Made by a program: the position numbers and the translations under genes
The notes under the pieces: model-generated
Told to the model about the DNA's origin: nothing
Seen by the model: the letters and a program-made list of their open reading frames with translations, nothing else
The model's database searches: none
Assembly (NCBI GenBank): GCA_003833135.1
Contig: QZLH01000122.1
Span: 109,961-133,694, forward strand
Reading direction: 5' to 3'
DNA length: 23,734 bases
DNA from: Oehlia diaphana
Lineage: Eukaryota; Glomeromycota; Glomeromycetes; Glomerales; Glomeraceae
Shown: positions 10,630 to 20,188 of the stretch, in pieces
How the letters are laid out: every line of letters begins with the position of its first letter
How positions within the stretch are numbered: position 1 is the stretch's first letter

Positions 10630-11777
10630 ATTAAATTATTTATTTATTTTTTACATTTTCGGTTGGAAAAAAAAAAATTTTTATCGATTTTTTTTTTTTT
10701 TATTTTTTATTTCTTTCTAATCAATAAGGATAAAAAGGGAAATAACATTCCAAAATTAGAATTTAGTAGATTTTTATGGAATAAATAAGGGTTGATCCGG
10801 ATAAAACGGAGTTTACTGATCCTGATCGACAATAATTCGGGGCTTAACAAATGCCGGTAAATCCTAATTTTTGTGTCACCTTAAATATCATTTTATCTCG
10901 AAATCGCTACAAAATAATCGAGAAAAAGTAAAATAATTATTTAATTCACCAAAAAAAACTCTTTTGTCTAACTTTGTAAAAGAAGTATTTTATAATGTCA
11001 CCAAAAAGAAATATTTTTCGTTCGCGTTACTGTATACACAAAAAAATTTATTAAAATAAACAATTTAATTTATTTAAAGTTCACGGATAGGGATAATAAT
11101 TTAGTTAAAATTATTAAAATTGCTAGTTGTCGATAGAAGTCTTTTACTTGAATTATGAATTACAATAGGTAAAAATATTTGTTAAGATTTCGTATTTATA
11201 AGATTTATTGTAATTACATGATGAACCATTTTGATGTCAATTATTGTATTGCAACGTAAGCATATTGTATATTTAATATTTTGACGTGAGTTTTATACTT
11301 AAACTTTTTGGAAATCTCGCTAACCAAAACAGACTTATCAAAAAGAATATCATGTCCTTCATGCTTCGTAACGATCTTTTTGAGTTTTGTCACAAGTTTT
11401 TATTCATTTTTTAAAGGACAAACCTGCGAAATAATGAAATAATAACCTTCTAATTAGTTATTATATAATTGAGTTGTGATTTGTTTGTCATATTTTCGTA
11501 AAAAAAACTGAAGGTAAATTTGGAAAAATTATAAATTCATAGACATATTAATCGTGATTGAAATTAATTTAATTTTACTTATAGGCCGAGAAAGTAAATC
11601 GTGTTTACTTAATATAGGATATAGTATAGTTGCTGTTAAAACATTAAGCATTGGCCGATTGACGTTAAAAGAATACATTACATTTAGTTAGAATGATTTT
11701 CAAATAAGCAAATTATTATAATGTATATTTTCTATTTTAATAAAATTCATATCACATAACATAATCGCGATTTTGTG
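10630..11777. other. Spacer upstream of kinase relic
   Basis: AT-rich with poly-A/T tracts at 10667-10705. I find no coding frame, RNA gene or terminal repeats here. Confidence 0.4.
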
Positions 11778-12017
11778 TTACATAAAGTAGTTCTTTTCAT
11801 TTTTTTTTGCTGTCAATTCAATTTCGTACACTAGTGATTTGACAACTTGATGCGATGTAGAAACTCCTATTCTTATCAAATTAATTAAAGTTGTAATACA
11901 TGAAGTAACTTTATTTGTTATTTTATTTGTTATTGATATTGGAAAAATATTTATTATGTTCGTTCTCATACACGATATTCTTTTTTTTTTTTTACTTTTA
12001 GACATATCAATAAACAT
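11778..12017 (-). CDS. Small hypothetical ORF, doubtful
   Basis: 79 codons, or 75 from the second ATG at 12005 (MSKSKKKKRISC). The N-terminus is a lysine block encoded by a homopolymer. The rest (ITNKITNKVTSCITTLINLI, RIGVSTSHQVVKSLVYEIEL) has varied composition and could form an amphipathic helix, unlike most chance ORFs nearby. There is no signal peptide, recognisable domain, splice support or clear promoter. It is divergent to the F-box gene 370 bp away. It may be a small real gene, a last exon, or chance. Confidence 0.25.
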   Translation of the reverse strand: MFIDMSKSKKKKRISCMRTNIINIFPISITNKITNKVTSCITTLINLIRIGVSTSHQVVKSLVYEIELTAKKNEKNYFM

Positions 12018-12181
12018 GTAGTAAATAGGACTTGAAGTATACTTAAAAAGGTCAGGCTCGAATTTGCGTAGAGCCAGTCAAAAAATAATCATGAAACCTT
12101 TCCTTTTATAGATAATTCTTGATGGAAAACTATTACTTTTTTTTGCACAGACCGAAATTATCATAATTCCGTCCTAGAAGA

Positions 12182-12265
12182 AGTTTTACATATATATATT
12201 ATTTTATAATATATTGAACTATTGAGTCACGTTTGTGTAGCAGACACAAATTCCTATGTAAAACT
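12182..12265. repeat. 84-bp inverted-repeat unit with inner hairpin
   Basis: AGTTTTACATA at 12182-12192 is perfectly inverted at 12255-12265 (TATGTAAAACT). Inside, TTTGTGT (12232-12238) and ACACAAA (12244-12250) form a second perfect stem with loop AGCAG. It sits 120 bp upstream of the F-box start. It could be a very small foldback element or a cruciform-forming promoter segment; no clear target-site duplication is seen. Confidence 0.4.
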
Positions 12266-12307
12266 GAAATCATATAAAATAATATGATGTAATAGTCAAA
12301 TTAGTGA

Positions 12308-12385
12308 CTCTCTCTCTCTCTCTCTTTATAAATATTACTTTTTTCTCCTTTTCAGATTCTATTTCTATAAAAAAAAAAAAAAAAA
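12308..12385 (+). promoter_or_regulatory. Putative promoter/leader of F-box gene
   Basis: A (CT)9 microsatellite at 12308-12325 is followed at once by TTTATAAATATT (possible TATA element), then a T/C-rich leader and an A run (12369-12386) that ends in the start codon. CT blocks next to the start site are common in fungal promoters. The assignment rests on position only. Confidence 0.4.
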
Positions 12386-13738
12386 ATGTCAAAATTAAAT
12401 CATGATATACTTAATTATATCTTTCAAGATTTATTTAACTTAATTAGTACCAATTTAAATAATGAAGAAAAATATAAAAAATCTTTATATTCTTGTTTGT
12501 TAGTTAATAAACTTTGGTGTGAAATTATGATTCCAATTTTATGGAGTTATCCTTTCAAATATGTTTTTAAAAAAAATATATTGTTCAATATTATCATTTC
12601 ACATTTACCAGATAATACAATTAAAATTTTGAAAGATAAAAATATCATTGAAACGAATTTCAAAAAGCAAAAACTTTCATTTAATTATGTTAGATTTTGT
12701 AAATATCTTAATGATATTCATCATATCTGTACTACAAGGTTATTGGGTGAAGAAATTTATAAGCTTTTTATTAGTGAATGTTCATCTATAAAATCTTTGA
12801 ATTCAAATATGTTATATTATAAAATATTAAAATATCCAGGAGCAAATATTTCTCTTTCAAATCTGTATGAGTTATATTGTATTACAGATGATCAAGATTT
12901 TTATTATGGATTGGCACAAATATGCAAATCAATAGAAAAACTTCATGTAGTAATTGGTTATGAAGAATTTCCTGGAGTTGTTAAATTAATTGAAATGCAA
13001 ACACAAATTAAATACTTGTTTATAGATGGACATTATGAATGCAAAAAGATTACTCAGGCTTTAGAAAAACATGTAAATTCAATTATTCATTTAGAAATGA
13101 CTCGTTATACATCTGCTATACATTTTCTCATTCCAAAATTAATTAATCTACAATATTTAAAAGTAGATGATTATTATTGTATACTAAAGAAGTATGTAAT
13201 ATATTTAAATCATTATAACCTTAAAGCACTTGATTTATATTTCTTATCTTCACTTGATATAGCTATAAATATTATTAAAAATACCAATGGAAATCTTTGG
13301 AGGATTAGAATTGAATATACTGAAAATACTGATAAGGCAAAAGAATATAATCAGACAATACACAAATATTGTCCAAATATAAAATATGTAACTGTATTTT
13401 TGAATAGAGATGGAACCTTGAAAGAATTAAAAAAAATTTTCATCAAATGTCAACACTTGGAAGCAATAGATATAAATGGTAAAATTAATACTAAATATAT
13501 TGATGAGTTAATAGATTTGTTAGCTGAATTCGCTCCACCCACTTTATGCAAAATTCACATTGATAATATTAAAAGCTATTATGATGAACAAACTTTAAAC
13601 TATTTTCTTATTAATTGGGATAATCGTATACTAGGTAAAAAAACTTCACCTTTATATAGTAATGTTCATTATCAAGATATTGCACATACTACATATAATA
13701 ATGATTTTTGGAATAATTATATTACATGGAATGTTTAA
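12386..13738 (+). CDS. F-box-like protein, single exon
   Basis: 450 codons, no intron, ATG to TAA. The first ~55 residues match an F-box helix bundle: LNHDILNYIFQDLFNLI, then SLYSCLLVNKLWCEIMIPIL and WSYPF, the pattern that in this fungal family precedes Skp1 binding in SCF ubiquitin ligases. The remainder is a leucine-rich, repeat-like substrate region (IEKLHVVIGYEEF, LINLQYLKVDDYY, LKALDLYFLSSLD, CQHLEAIDINGKI) typical of degenerate LRRs. It ends cleanly in WNNYITWNV. Length and domain order fit the expanded F-box families of glomeromycotan fungi. There is no frameshift or stop, so it is likely functional. The target protein is unknown. The A run just before the ATG makes the start context unusual, but no alternative upstream in-frame ATG is seen. 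Confidence 0.85.
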   Translation: MSKLNHDILNYIFQDLFNLISTNLNNEEKYKKSLYSCLLVNKLWCEIMIPILWSYPFKYVFKKNILFNIIISHLPDNTIKILKDKNIIETNFKKQKLSFNYVRFCKYLNDIHHICTTRLLGEEIYKLFISECSSIKSLNSNMLYYKILKYPGANISLSNLYELYCITDDQDFYYGLAQICKSIEKLHVVIGYEEFPGVVKLIEMQTQIKYLFIDGHYECKKITQALEKHVNSIIHLEMTRYTSAIHFLIPKLINLQYLKVDDYYCILKKYVIYLNHYNLKALDLYFLSSLDIAINIIKNTNGNLWRIRIEYTENTDKAKEYNQTIHKYCPNIKYVTVFLNRDGTLKELKKIFIKCQHLEAIDINGKINTKYIDELIDLLAEFAPPTLCKIHIDNIKSYYDEQTLNYFLINWDNRILGKKTSPLYSNVHYQDIAHTTYNNDFWNNYITWNV

Positions 13739-14178
13739 TATGTGATGAATGAATTTGATTATTAATATAAAGAAAATTGTGAAATTGCATAATTACATTG
13801 GAAGAAAATTGTAATATATTTGCGTGCATAAGATAAATAATTTTTGTTGATATTTCCAAAGGTGATTTCACAATATGATTTTGAAAAATTATTATAATCA
13901 AATTACATGAAAAAACTATATGTCAAAACTTTTATTTGATTTAAATGCATAAATTAATCTTCAGATTCTATCTGTAAAAATACAATTAACAATTAAAATT
14001 AATTAAAATAATAAAAATTATATTTTCTTTCGAGATTTGCAAAAAAAAAAAAAAAAATTGTAAAAATAAAATTTATCGAATGTATGATATTTGAAAATAT
14101 ACGATATCAAAATATATTGTCATATTTTATATGATTATATCCATTTTTCATTTTCTTTAGTATTTATATCAAGATATA
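13739..14178. other. 3' flank of F-box gene
   Basis: Presumed 3' untranslated region and spacer. It contains an A run at 14041-14056 and no coding frame. Confidence 0.4.
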
Positions 14179-14376
14179 CAGTCAGACCTCCATAATTGCA
14201 CACCCCTTGGGACCATATGCATAATTTTCAAAATAGTGCATTTAAAGAGGGTGTGCATTTATAGAGGTAAAATAATTAGAGATCATATAAGCTTGGGACC
14301 GAACCAGAGGGTGCATTTAGAGAGGGTATACATAGTGGGTGCAATTATGGAGAGTGCAATTATGGAGGTCTGACTG
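14179..14376. mobile_element. MITE, TA target site, 23-bp perfect TIRs
   Basis: The left end (14179-14201) begins CAGTCAGACCTCCATAATTG and is matched perfectly by the inverted right end (14354-14376); both are flanked by TA (14177-14178, 14377-14378). The 198-bp interior has no coding capacity and holds degenerate echoes of the end (GTGCAATTATGGAGAG, GTGCATTTAGAGAGGG, GTGTGCATTTATAGAGG). CAG-starting ends with a TA duplication fit non-autonomous Tc1/mariner-pogo (Tigger-like) elements. Transposition would need a transposase in trans. Perfect ends suggest recent insertion. Confidence 0.88.
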
Positions 14377-14378
14377 TA

Positions 14379-14940
14379 GTTATTTAATATTTTTGGTTAA
14401 CACCATTTTGTGCAACATTGCAACATTTATCGTCTAAAAAAATTCCATGATATTACAAAAACGTTTTTTTTTGATATTTGATATTGTTTATATTTCAGCT
14501 TAAATAGAAAATAAAATATCAATTAATTAAAATACCTTATTTAATATTTTTTAGACATTGTTTCTAACATTTCTCTGATGATTTTTTGTAAGAAACAATT
14601 GAATAAACCATAAGTAGCCATAAATATGTTAGTATATCACGAAAGTAGTTGAATAATATGTCAATAAATTTAACTAAATATAAATCAACATAATTAGTTT
14701 AAAATATACGATATTAGTAAAATTTGTAAAATTAAAAATATTTCTTTATTACGAAATTTGAAATACTATTTGTTCAATTATACTGAATAATCGACACACA
14801 ATAGAATGTATAGTCAAACCAGAAAAATACTTTATAAAATTATAAATCATTAGTGATAGCAATAGCTGCCACTTACCACAATCTATTAAAAAGCTTGATA
14901 AAAAAAACAAGAAATAATTCAAAACAAAAATCAATTACAT
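14379..14940. other. Spacer between MITE and coiled-coil relic
   Basis: AT-rich, no gene supported. A stop-free minus frame at 14749-14934 has a hydrophobic, Ile/Phe-rich chance composition. Confidence 0.4.
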
Positions 14941-15946
14941 AATGATTTACAAGAAAAATATGCAATTAACAAACAAGAATCAATTAAACTGTTGAAAAGT
15001 GAAAGGGATTGAAGAAAATAAACCCAATTAAGTTGCAATGGCAGAAGATTGATCTAGTATTACAACAGAATCAGTTACAATATAATTTATATAAAAAAGA
15101 AAATGCCAATTTAATGAACCAACTGGAAAACCTTTTCAAGTAAAATACCTTATTAGATGAATTACAAAATTATTCAGTTAATTAGAAAATGCTAAACTGA
15201 AATTGTGTTAAGATTTTAAATAATGGATTTTATAACTAAATAATGACTTAAAAAATATATATTGTTTGTTAATATTGAAGGGATCACATTATTTTATGAA
15301 TGTCCAATTAAAATGACAAATCAAAAGGTTGATTGATTACTTATTCAAGTAGTTTTGAAACGTTATATTATTGGAAAAATCAGGACAAAATTGTCATCTC
15401 GAATCAGATGTTATTAATAAAGAATCTTCATTATTTAATATCTCTATATATCATACTGGAAATGAAATGAAGCATCAATAATAATTCTTTGACCCTTAAT
15501 AACTGTGGATTTTCTAATATGGAGATAATAAGACTAATTATTATGCAGACAAATAGGATCAACTTGTTTTTAACATACTGATATTTTTTAGATAAATTAT
15601 TATTGCGTAAATATCTTTGATATTTTTGACGCATTACATCATATAGATTATTGTCACACATTTACTATGCTTTCCATATGGAACATGATCTTGGACGTCT
15701 GCATAATAACACAGTTATTAGGTAGGGGGGTTAAAATATCATCCGAACTGCTTCGCAGTTCGGTGATATTTCAACCCCCCTACCCAATAACTATTATATA
15801 TGAACATCCTTTTATTGACGATTGTAAAAAAAACACTATCCATTGTTAAAGATCAAGAAAAAATTGTGGTTGAAAGTTTAGCAGCAACCATAATTTGTGA
15901 ACCTATAAAAGTATTTGATACCTATTTTGGTCATGCGATGGAATAA
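14941..15946 (+). pseudogene. Decayed coiled-coil protein gene
   Basis: Plus-strand fragments read as one broken gene. 14941-15009: NDLQEKYAINKQESIKLL. 15051-15183: LVLQQNQLQYNLYKKENANL then MNQLENLFK, stop, NTLLDELQNYSVN, stop, with Leu/Asn spacing of a coiled coil. About 15276-15340: ITLFYECPIKMTNQKVD, stop, LLIQVVLKRYIIGKI. About 15428-15470: SLFNISIYHTGNEMKHQ. 15800-15946: after a frame slip in an A8 run, EHPFIDDCKK continues as TLSIVKDQEKIVVESL, then AATIICEPIKVFDTYF. The order resembles a glomeromycotan coiled-coil family I recall only loosely, in which a HPFI motif follows a long coiled coil. The last part could by itself be read as a 48-aa ORF from ATG 15800. Multiple stops and shifts make the gene dead. 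Confidence 0.55.
15713..15792. repeat. 80-bp near-perfect palindrome
   Basis: Arms of about 38 nt surround a tiny loop (GAACTGC-TTC-GCAGTTC). Each arm contains GGTAGGGGGGTT with only two mismatches and one bulge. It has much higher GC than its surroundings and lies inside the coiled-coil relic, just before the EHPFIDDC segment, as an insertion would. It may be a foldback mini-element or hairpin repeat. A stop-free frame across it (15667-15849) is an artefact of the palindrome. Confidence 0.8.
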
Positions 15947-17676
15947 AATTGACCAATTAAGTCGAAGATGTAAATCATGTGTCACGAGCGATCATTTGCT
16001 AATTAATCAAGCATTTGTATAACTTATAAACAAGTAAAATAAAAACAAAATAAACTTAGTAAGAAGGCGAAGTTATTTTATTTACATTGTAATTGATAAT
16101 TATACACAGCACTAGTTAGTTTTATACATATGTACTATATAATCTGCAGCGAAAATTTTCATAAAATTAATATATATAGAAAGAAAAATAATCATGAAAA
16201 CGTTTTTGATGCATGGAGGCAAAAGAGAGAGATGATAGATACTCCTTCAAAAAATGGAACCTATATGTCCAATGAACAATGCGAGTGATTATAGTCCTGT
16301 GAATTTTAAATTTAAAAAAAACTCTTTTTACTGTGTATAAAGTATAATTTGTATAAAATAAACCATTTAATGAATTTTCATTCAATAAAGGTTTAAAATT
16401 TTACATAATTTAATTGTAAAATATTCCTTTAACCAATGAGAAGTTTTGATAGGTTTCTCCCACAACACTACTTGAGATATCTAATTTTTTACAGGTAAGT
16501 TAAATCTAAGCAAATTATAACAATACATTAACGGTCATAAATTATTGTTATTAAGAACTCTCATTCATAATTTTTTTGTAATCCAATAAAGTTCCCAAAC
16601 AAGTGAATTATTTTTATCATTTACCCAATTTTAAATGATTAAAATTTATGAATAATTAACTAGTAAATTATAAATAAATTTATTTAAATTTAAATTAATC
16701 GTTTATTTTCTTAAGCACAATAAAGTAATTTTGCGTAAATGATACAAAAAACAATTTTTTTATTCTTATATTTGCATATAATATAAACAATGATAAATAT
16801 GATATTAAATATGGTAACCTTAGTTGTGATAAATAAATCATAACAATATTCATGCATAATTAATATTGTATTAATGAATTTTTATTAGTACCAAGTAATG
16901 TGTGATATTTATTATGACATGGTTAAAAGATTTGCGAAGTATATTATTAGAATTTAATGAAAATGAGACAAAATGTTAGATGAAAAATTTATTAAATAAA
17001 TTACAGTAAAAATTAATAACATTTATTTTTTTTTTTCTTGCTTATTCATAAAATTTAGCTAATTGTATTTAATCTATAGCTATTTTAATATGCTGCTTTC
17101 ATTAATAATATTTTGTTAAAAAGATTATGCATAAATTTATCAGGATAGTATCAGGATATATGTAATTATTAGCATATGACTCTATCATGGTAAATGTTCC
17201 TTTATATACATTTATTTTTTTAAATGAATGATGCATCACGAAAAAATTGGAATAAACAATTTGGTGTATTAAATCATGTAATTTGTAAACAGCCTACTTC
17301 ATTTTTGTAAATTACAAAAAGGTCATGATTTGTCATAGCATGTCAATCTGGCCGATCATTTCAAATTCTCAATTTACCGCAGCACGCCACCAGAAGTTTA
17401 AATATATTTTTTAAGGCGTGGTGATACAATATAGAAAGATAACCAACTGTAAAGATAATAATCTAAAAATGTTAGTTGGGAGGACGATTGTAATAGCACA
17501 TGATCCAAAATTTAATTTATTACATAAACTTTGTATAAAATATTCTAATGTATTAAACTATGATTTGGTTGGCTAAATTAACTGATAAAACAATTTAATG
17601 ATCAATTAAAAATTATAATAACTTTTGACATCTATCCTTAAATTTTAACTTCTATTTATAATCATTAAACGTCCTA
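15947..17676. other. Gene-poor spacer, 1.7 kb
   Basis: No gene supported. It contains short AT-rich direct repeats, a T run at 17027-17037, and a slightly GC-richer patch at 17340-17420 with CACGCCACCA and GGCGTGGTG as an imperfect inverted pair. The minus stop-free frame 16167-16385 looks like chance. Confidence 0.4.
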
Positions 17677-18931
17677 TTACTTTTTATTAAATAAAATCAT
17701 TATTATTCTAAATCCTTTTTTTGATATTGTTATATTTTTTGTACTCATTTCACAAAAGTTTTTCATAAGTAGAGATAATTTTCCATGTAGTTCCGATTTA
17801 TTAGTACTAAGATCTTTTGAAATATTCATTTCACCAAAATTATCCATAAGTAGGAATAATTCTCCATGTAGCTCCGATTTATTAGTACTTAAAAGGCCTT
17901 TGACATCATTCGAATTAAATTCTTGTTTGCTTGATGATTGAAGATTTCTGTTATTATGTTTGTTCCTGTATTATTTGCTTATAACAAATCAAAGCAAATA
18001 CTTGATATATGGTCGGGCGATTATCAGGTTCACCATCCCAACATCCTAAAATAAATAATTATATTATGATTTAATTCAACCAGAATAATGCCTAGTGCTT
18101 ACATAATAATTAATTTAAAAATTTTACTTACTAGCATAAATTTTTACATAATGCTCAGGTGTATCAGGAACAATAGCCTCTCTAAGATTTTTTTCTAAGA
18201 TATCTAAAGCTAAATAAATATCATATTTTTCATCACAAAATGGTGGCCGGCCACTAAATATTTTCCACAATAATACGCCAACACTAAAGATATCGCTTTT
18301 TCACCATTATCTTTTCGATTGTTAAGTACTTTTGGGTCAATATAAGGAACCATGCCAAATACTTTTTTTTTGTAAATTGGATAATGATGCTCCAATCTTT
18401 TTAGACAATCCTAATCGTTTTTTGATGGACTAATATATTTCCAGAGTGCTAAAAAACAATAATTAAATGAGGAATTCTTTGTTGATAGTTAATGTAATAA
18501 AATGCCATTGATAACTAAATAACATAAATTAAATAACATAAATTACCAAATCACAATGCACCATTCCCCTATAATGTAAGCATAATACACCACAAGCTAA
18601 CTGGTATGCTAAACGGTATTTATCATCCCATGTAAGGTTACTAAAGTTTTCCTTTAAATAGTTTCGAAGGCTACCACCATCTGCGTATTCCATTACTAAC
18701 ATATAACCGTTATTATCATGATTTTCTAAATAATGAAAAGAAATAATTATTAAAATGCAATTTTATGAGCTTATTACTCTTTTAATTTTCATAGTACCTG
18801 ATTCACTAAGTAAATTCAAATTATAAAATAAATACTAATATACTAAAGATCATGATAGACTAAAGAATTATATTACCTCACGAATAATTTCTTCCACAGC
18901 AGACGCATTGTCAAAGTTTAAAAGATTTTAA
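17677..18931 (-). pseudogene. Protein kinase pseudogene lacking the DFG segment
   Basis: Minus-strand exons, in order. 18931-18877: LKSF, one-base slip, NFDNASAVEEIIRE (alpha-C). About 18850-18798: degenerate beta-4/5 exon. 18725-18547: HDNNGYMLVMEYADGGSLRN through WDDKYRLAYQLACGVLCLHY to MVHCDL. 18448-18132: HSGNILVHQ, then KSDIFSVGVLLWKIFSGRPP and EAIVPDTPEHYVKIYA. 18045 onward: RCWDGEPDNRPTIYQVFALI. The exon borders keep GT/AG sites. Lesions: HRD is HCD; about 14 bases that should encode the LADFG core are missing between TIR and GLSKKIGAS; a slip in the A9 run near 18365; another before KSDIF; stops after QEQT. The tail frame to TAA (17679-17677) has two 27-residue repeats. The glycine-loop exon is not found upstream. 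It was a TKL kinase of the same family as its neighbours. Confidence 0.88.
17728..17889 (-). repeat. Two 81-bp coding repeats in kinase-pseudogene tail
   Basis: Copies 17889-17809 and 17808-17728 start with STNKSELHGELFLLMDNFGE and STNKSELHGKLSLLMKNFCE, exactly 27 codons apart. The frame is open through both, so the duplication arose, or was kept in frame, while the gene was coding. Confidence 0.8.
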
Positions 18932-19518
18932 TTCATTATACATTTTTTAGTAAAAATGTTTATATATAATAATCAAATCAGTGTAAAATTTTATTATTAT
19001 AAAACAAATTTATTTATCATTATTTAAGAAACTTTTATTAATTTCATGATAAATTAGATTTTCTATAATTTGTCATATTATTATTAGTATAATTTTCTTA
19101 CACATATAATAATCATATGTCAAAAATTAATTATGATTTCGATACAAAGATAACTTATTACATTTAATTAATATATCAAAAAAACTATTAATCATTAATA
19201 ATATCAGATGAGTAAATACAATAACATACAAAAATTAAATCATTCCTGGCTAATAATGTAATTGTGACTTGTAAATTGTAATATGTAGTCAATGTGAAGT
19301 CATAATGATATAACTTTAGTAAGTATATATTATGACTAATATGCATAATTTTACTTTATTAGGAAATATTGCTGTGTTATTATAATGAGTAAGATCAATT
19401 ATTCATTAAAACTCTTATTGATTTATAATTTGTAGAAAGTATGACTTGAATTGACACACTGAATCATAGTTACATTTAGTTACATTACATTACTAATATC
19501 ACATGATGAGAAAAATAA
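18932..19518. other. Spacer between kinase pseudogene and small TATA-led locus
   Basis: Very AT-rich; I looked for the missing glycine-loop exon of the kinase pseudogene here on the minus strand and saw none. It probably contains the upstream promoter of the plus-strand locus. Confidence 0.4.
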
Positions 19519-19526
19519 TATAAAAG
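19519..19526 (+). promoter_or_regulatory. TATA box
   Basis: TATAAAAG, followed by a C/T-rich initiator-like stretch (CACTCTCTCCCTCAAG, about 19588-19605), 150 nt upstream of the ATG at 19670. This is the best core promoter in the window. Confidence 0.55.
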
Positions 19527-19669
19527 AGGCCAAAATCTTAGTATTTTGAATTAGATATTAGATTCACACCCTCTTTTGATTTTTTTCCCACTCTCTCCCT
19601 CAAGAACGCGTCTTTATTGTTTTATTTGATTTTACTATTAATTAATTTAAATTTATTAAAAAAAAAACA

Positions 19670-20188
19670 ATGACCAGACATCATAATAAGAAATCATTTT
19701 TAGTCAAGCAAAATATGATATTCAAATGTGGGCAAGGGCTATCGAACATAGAAGAAAGATTAGAGAAGCCACTATGTATGGTAAGTATGAAGGGATGGTG
19801 CGTACTGCAGGGTTCACGATCGGGCTAGTTTCTTCCCAATTACATCCAAGGTTACAGCCTGAACGGAGTCTTACTTAGTTATTTTTGTAACTAATCTCTT
19901 TAATTCTTTAAAATTTATAGGACACGCTCAATGTATGGTGAGTATGAAGAGATGGTGCGCACTGCAGGGTTCACGATCGGGCTAGTTTCTTCCCAATTGC
20001 ATCCAAGGTTACTGCCTGAACGGAGTCTGTCTTAGTTATTTTTGTAACTAATTCTTTTTTATTTCTTTAAATTTGTAGGGAACGCTCAAGGAAAGATTGG
20101 AGAAGATAGAGGAGACGCTATATATGGTAAGTACGAAAGGGATGGTGTTCGTTTTCATCAAATTAAGTTACCCTGGGTAAATGAATAA
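19670..20188 (+). CDS. Small spliced hypothetical gene with duplicated intron/mini-exon
   Basis: Exon-like blocks 19670-19780, 19921-19937 (17 nt) and 20079-20188 are separated by two similar GT..AG intervals with CTAAT branch-like sites. Joining block 1 to block 3 leaves two frames open. Frame A, from ATG 19670 (context ACAATGACC), gives 70 aa ending at 20180, with GLSNIEERLEKPLCM and GTLKERLEKIEETLYM. Frame B, from ATG 19726, gives 54 aa ending at 20188, with WARAIEHRRKIREATMYG and GDAIYGKYERDGVRFHQIKL. Including the 17-nt block shifts the frame. Unspliced, frame B of unit 1 also runs to a TAG at 19875-19877 (KYEGMVRTAGFTIGLV). I cannot tell which product, if any, is made, and I recognise none of them. 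Confidence 0.4.
19771..20078 (+). repeat. Two tandem ~157-bp GC-rich intron-like units
   Basis: Unit starts GTAAGTATGAAGGGATGG (19781) and GTGAGTATGAAGAGATGG (19938) are 157 bp apart. About 110 bp of each unit match with around six to eight differences, including GGGTTCACGATCGGGCTAG and GCCTGAACGGAGTCT. Both end in TTT(A/G)TAG followed by G(A/G)(C/A)ACGCTCAA. A third start (GTAAGTACGAAAGGGATGG, 20127) is only a fragment. Base composition is far richer in GC than the surroundings. Confidence 0.85.

Noticed and set aside
15431..15661. Minus 76-codon ORF
   Set aside because: It is antisense to the coiled-coil relic, whose plus-strand frames look more coding.
15667..15849. Plus 60-codon ORF across the palindrome
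   Set aside because: The frame is open only because the 80-bp palindrome lacks stops in it; the real coding relic uses other frames on each side.
15800..15946. 48-codon plus ORF as an intact small gene
   Set aside because: The preceding EHPFIDDCKK segment in another frame belongs to the same protein, so the ORF is better read as the end of the broken coiled-coil gene.
16167..16385. Minus 72-codon ORF
   Set aside because: No motif or splice support; aromatic-rich chance composition.
18210..18395. Minus 61-codon ORF starting MEHHYP
   Set aside because: It contains true kinase text (VFGMVPYIDPKVLNN) but both ends are out of frame with the domain; it is a slipped piece of the kinase pseudogene, not a separate gene.
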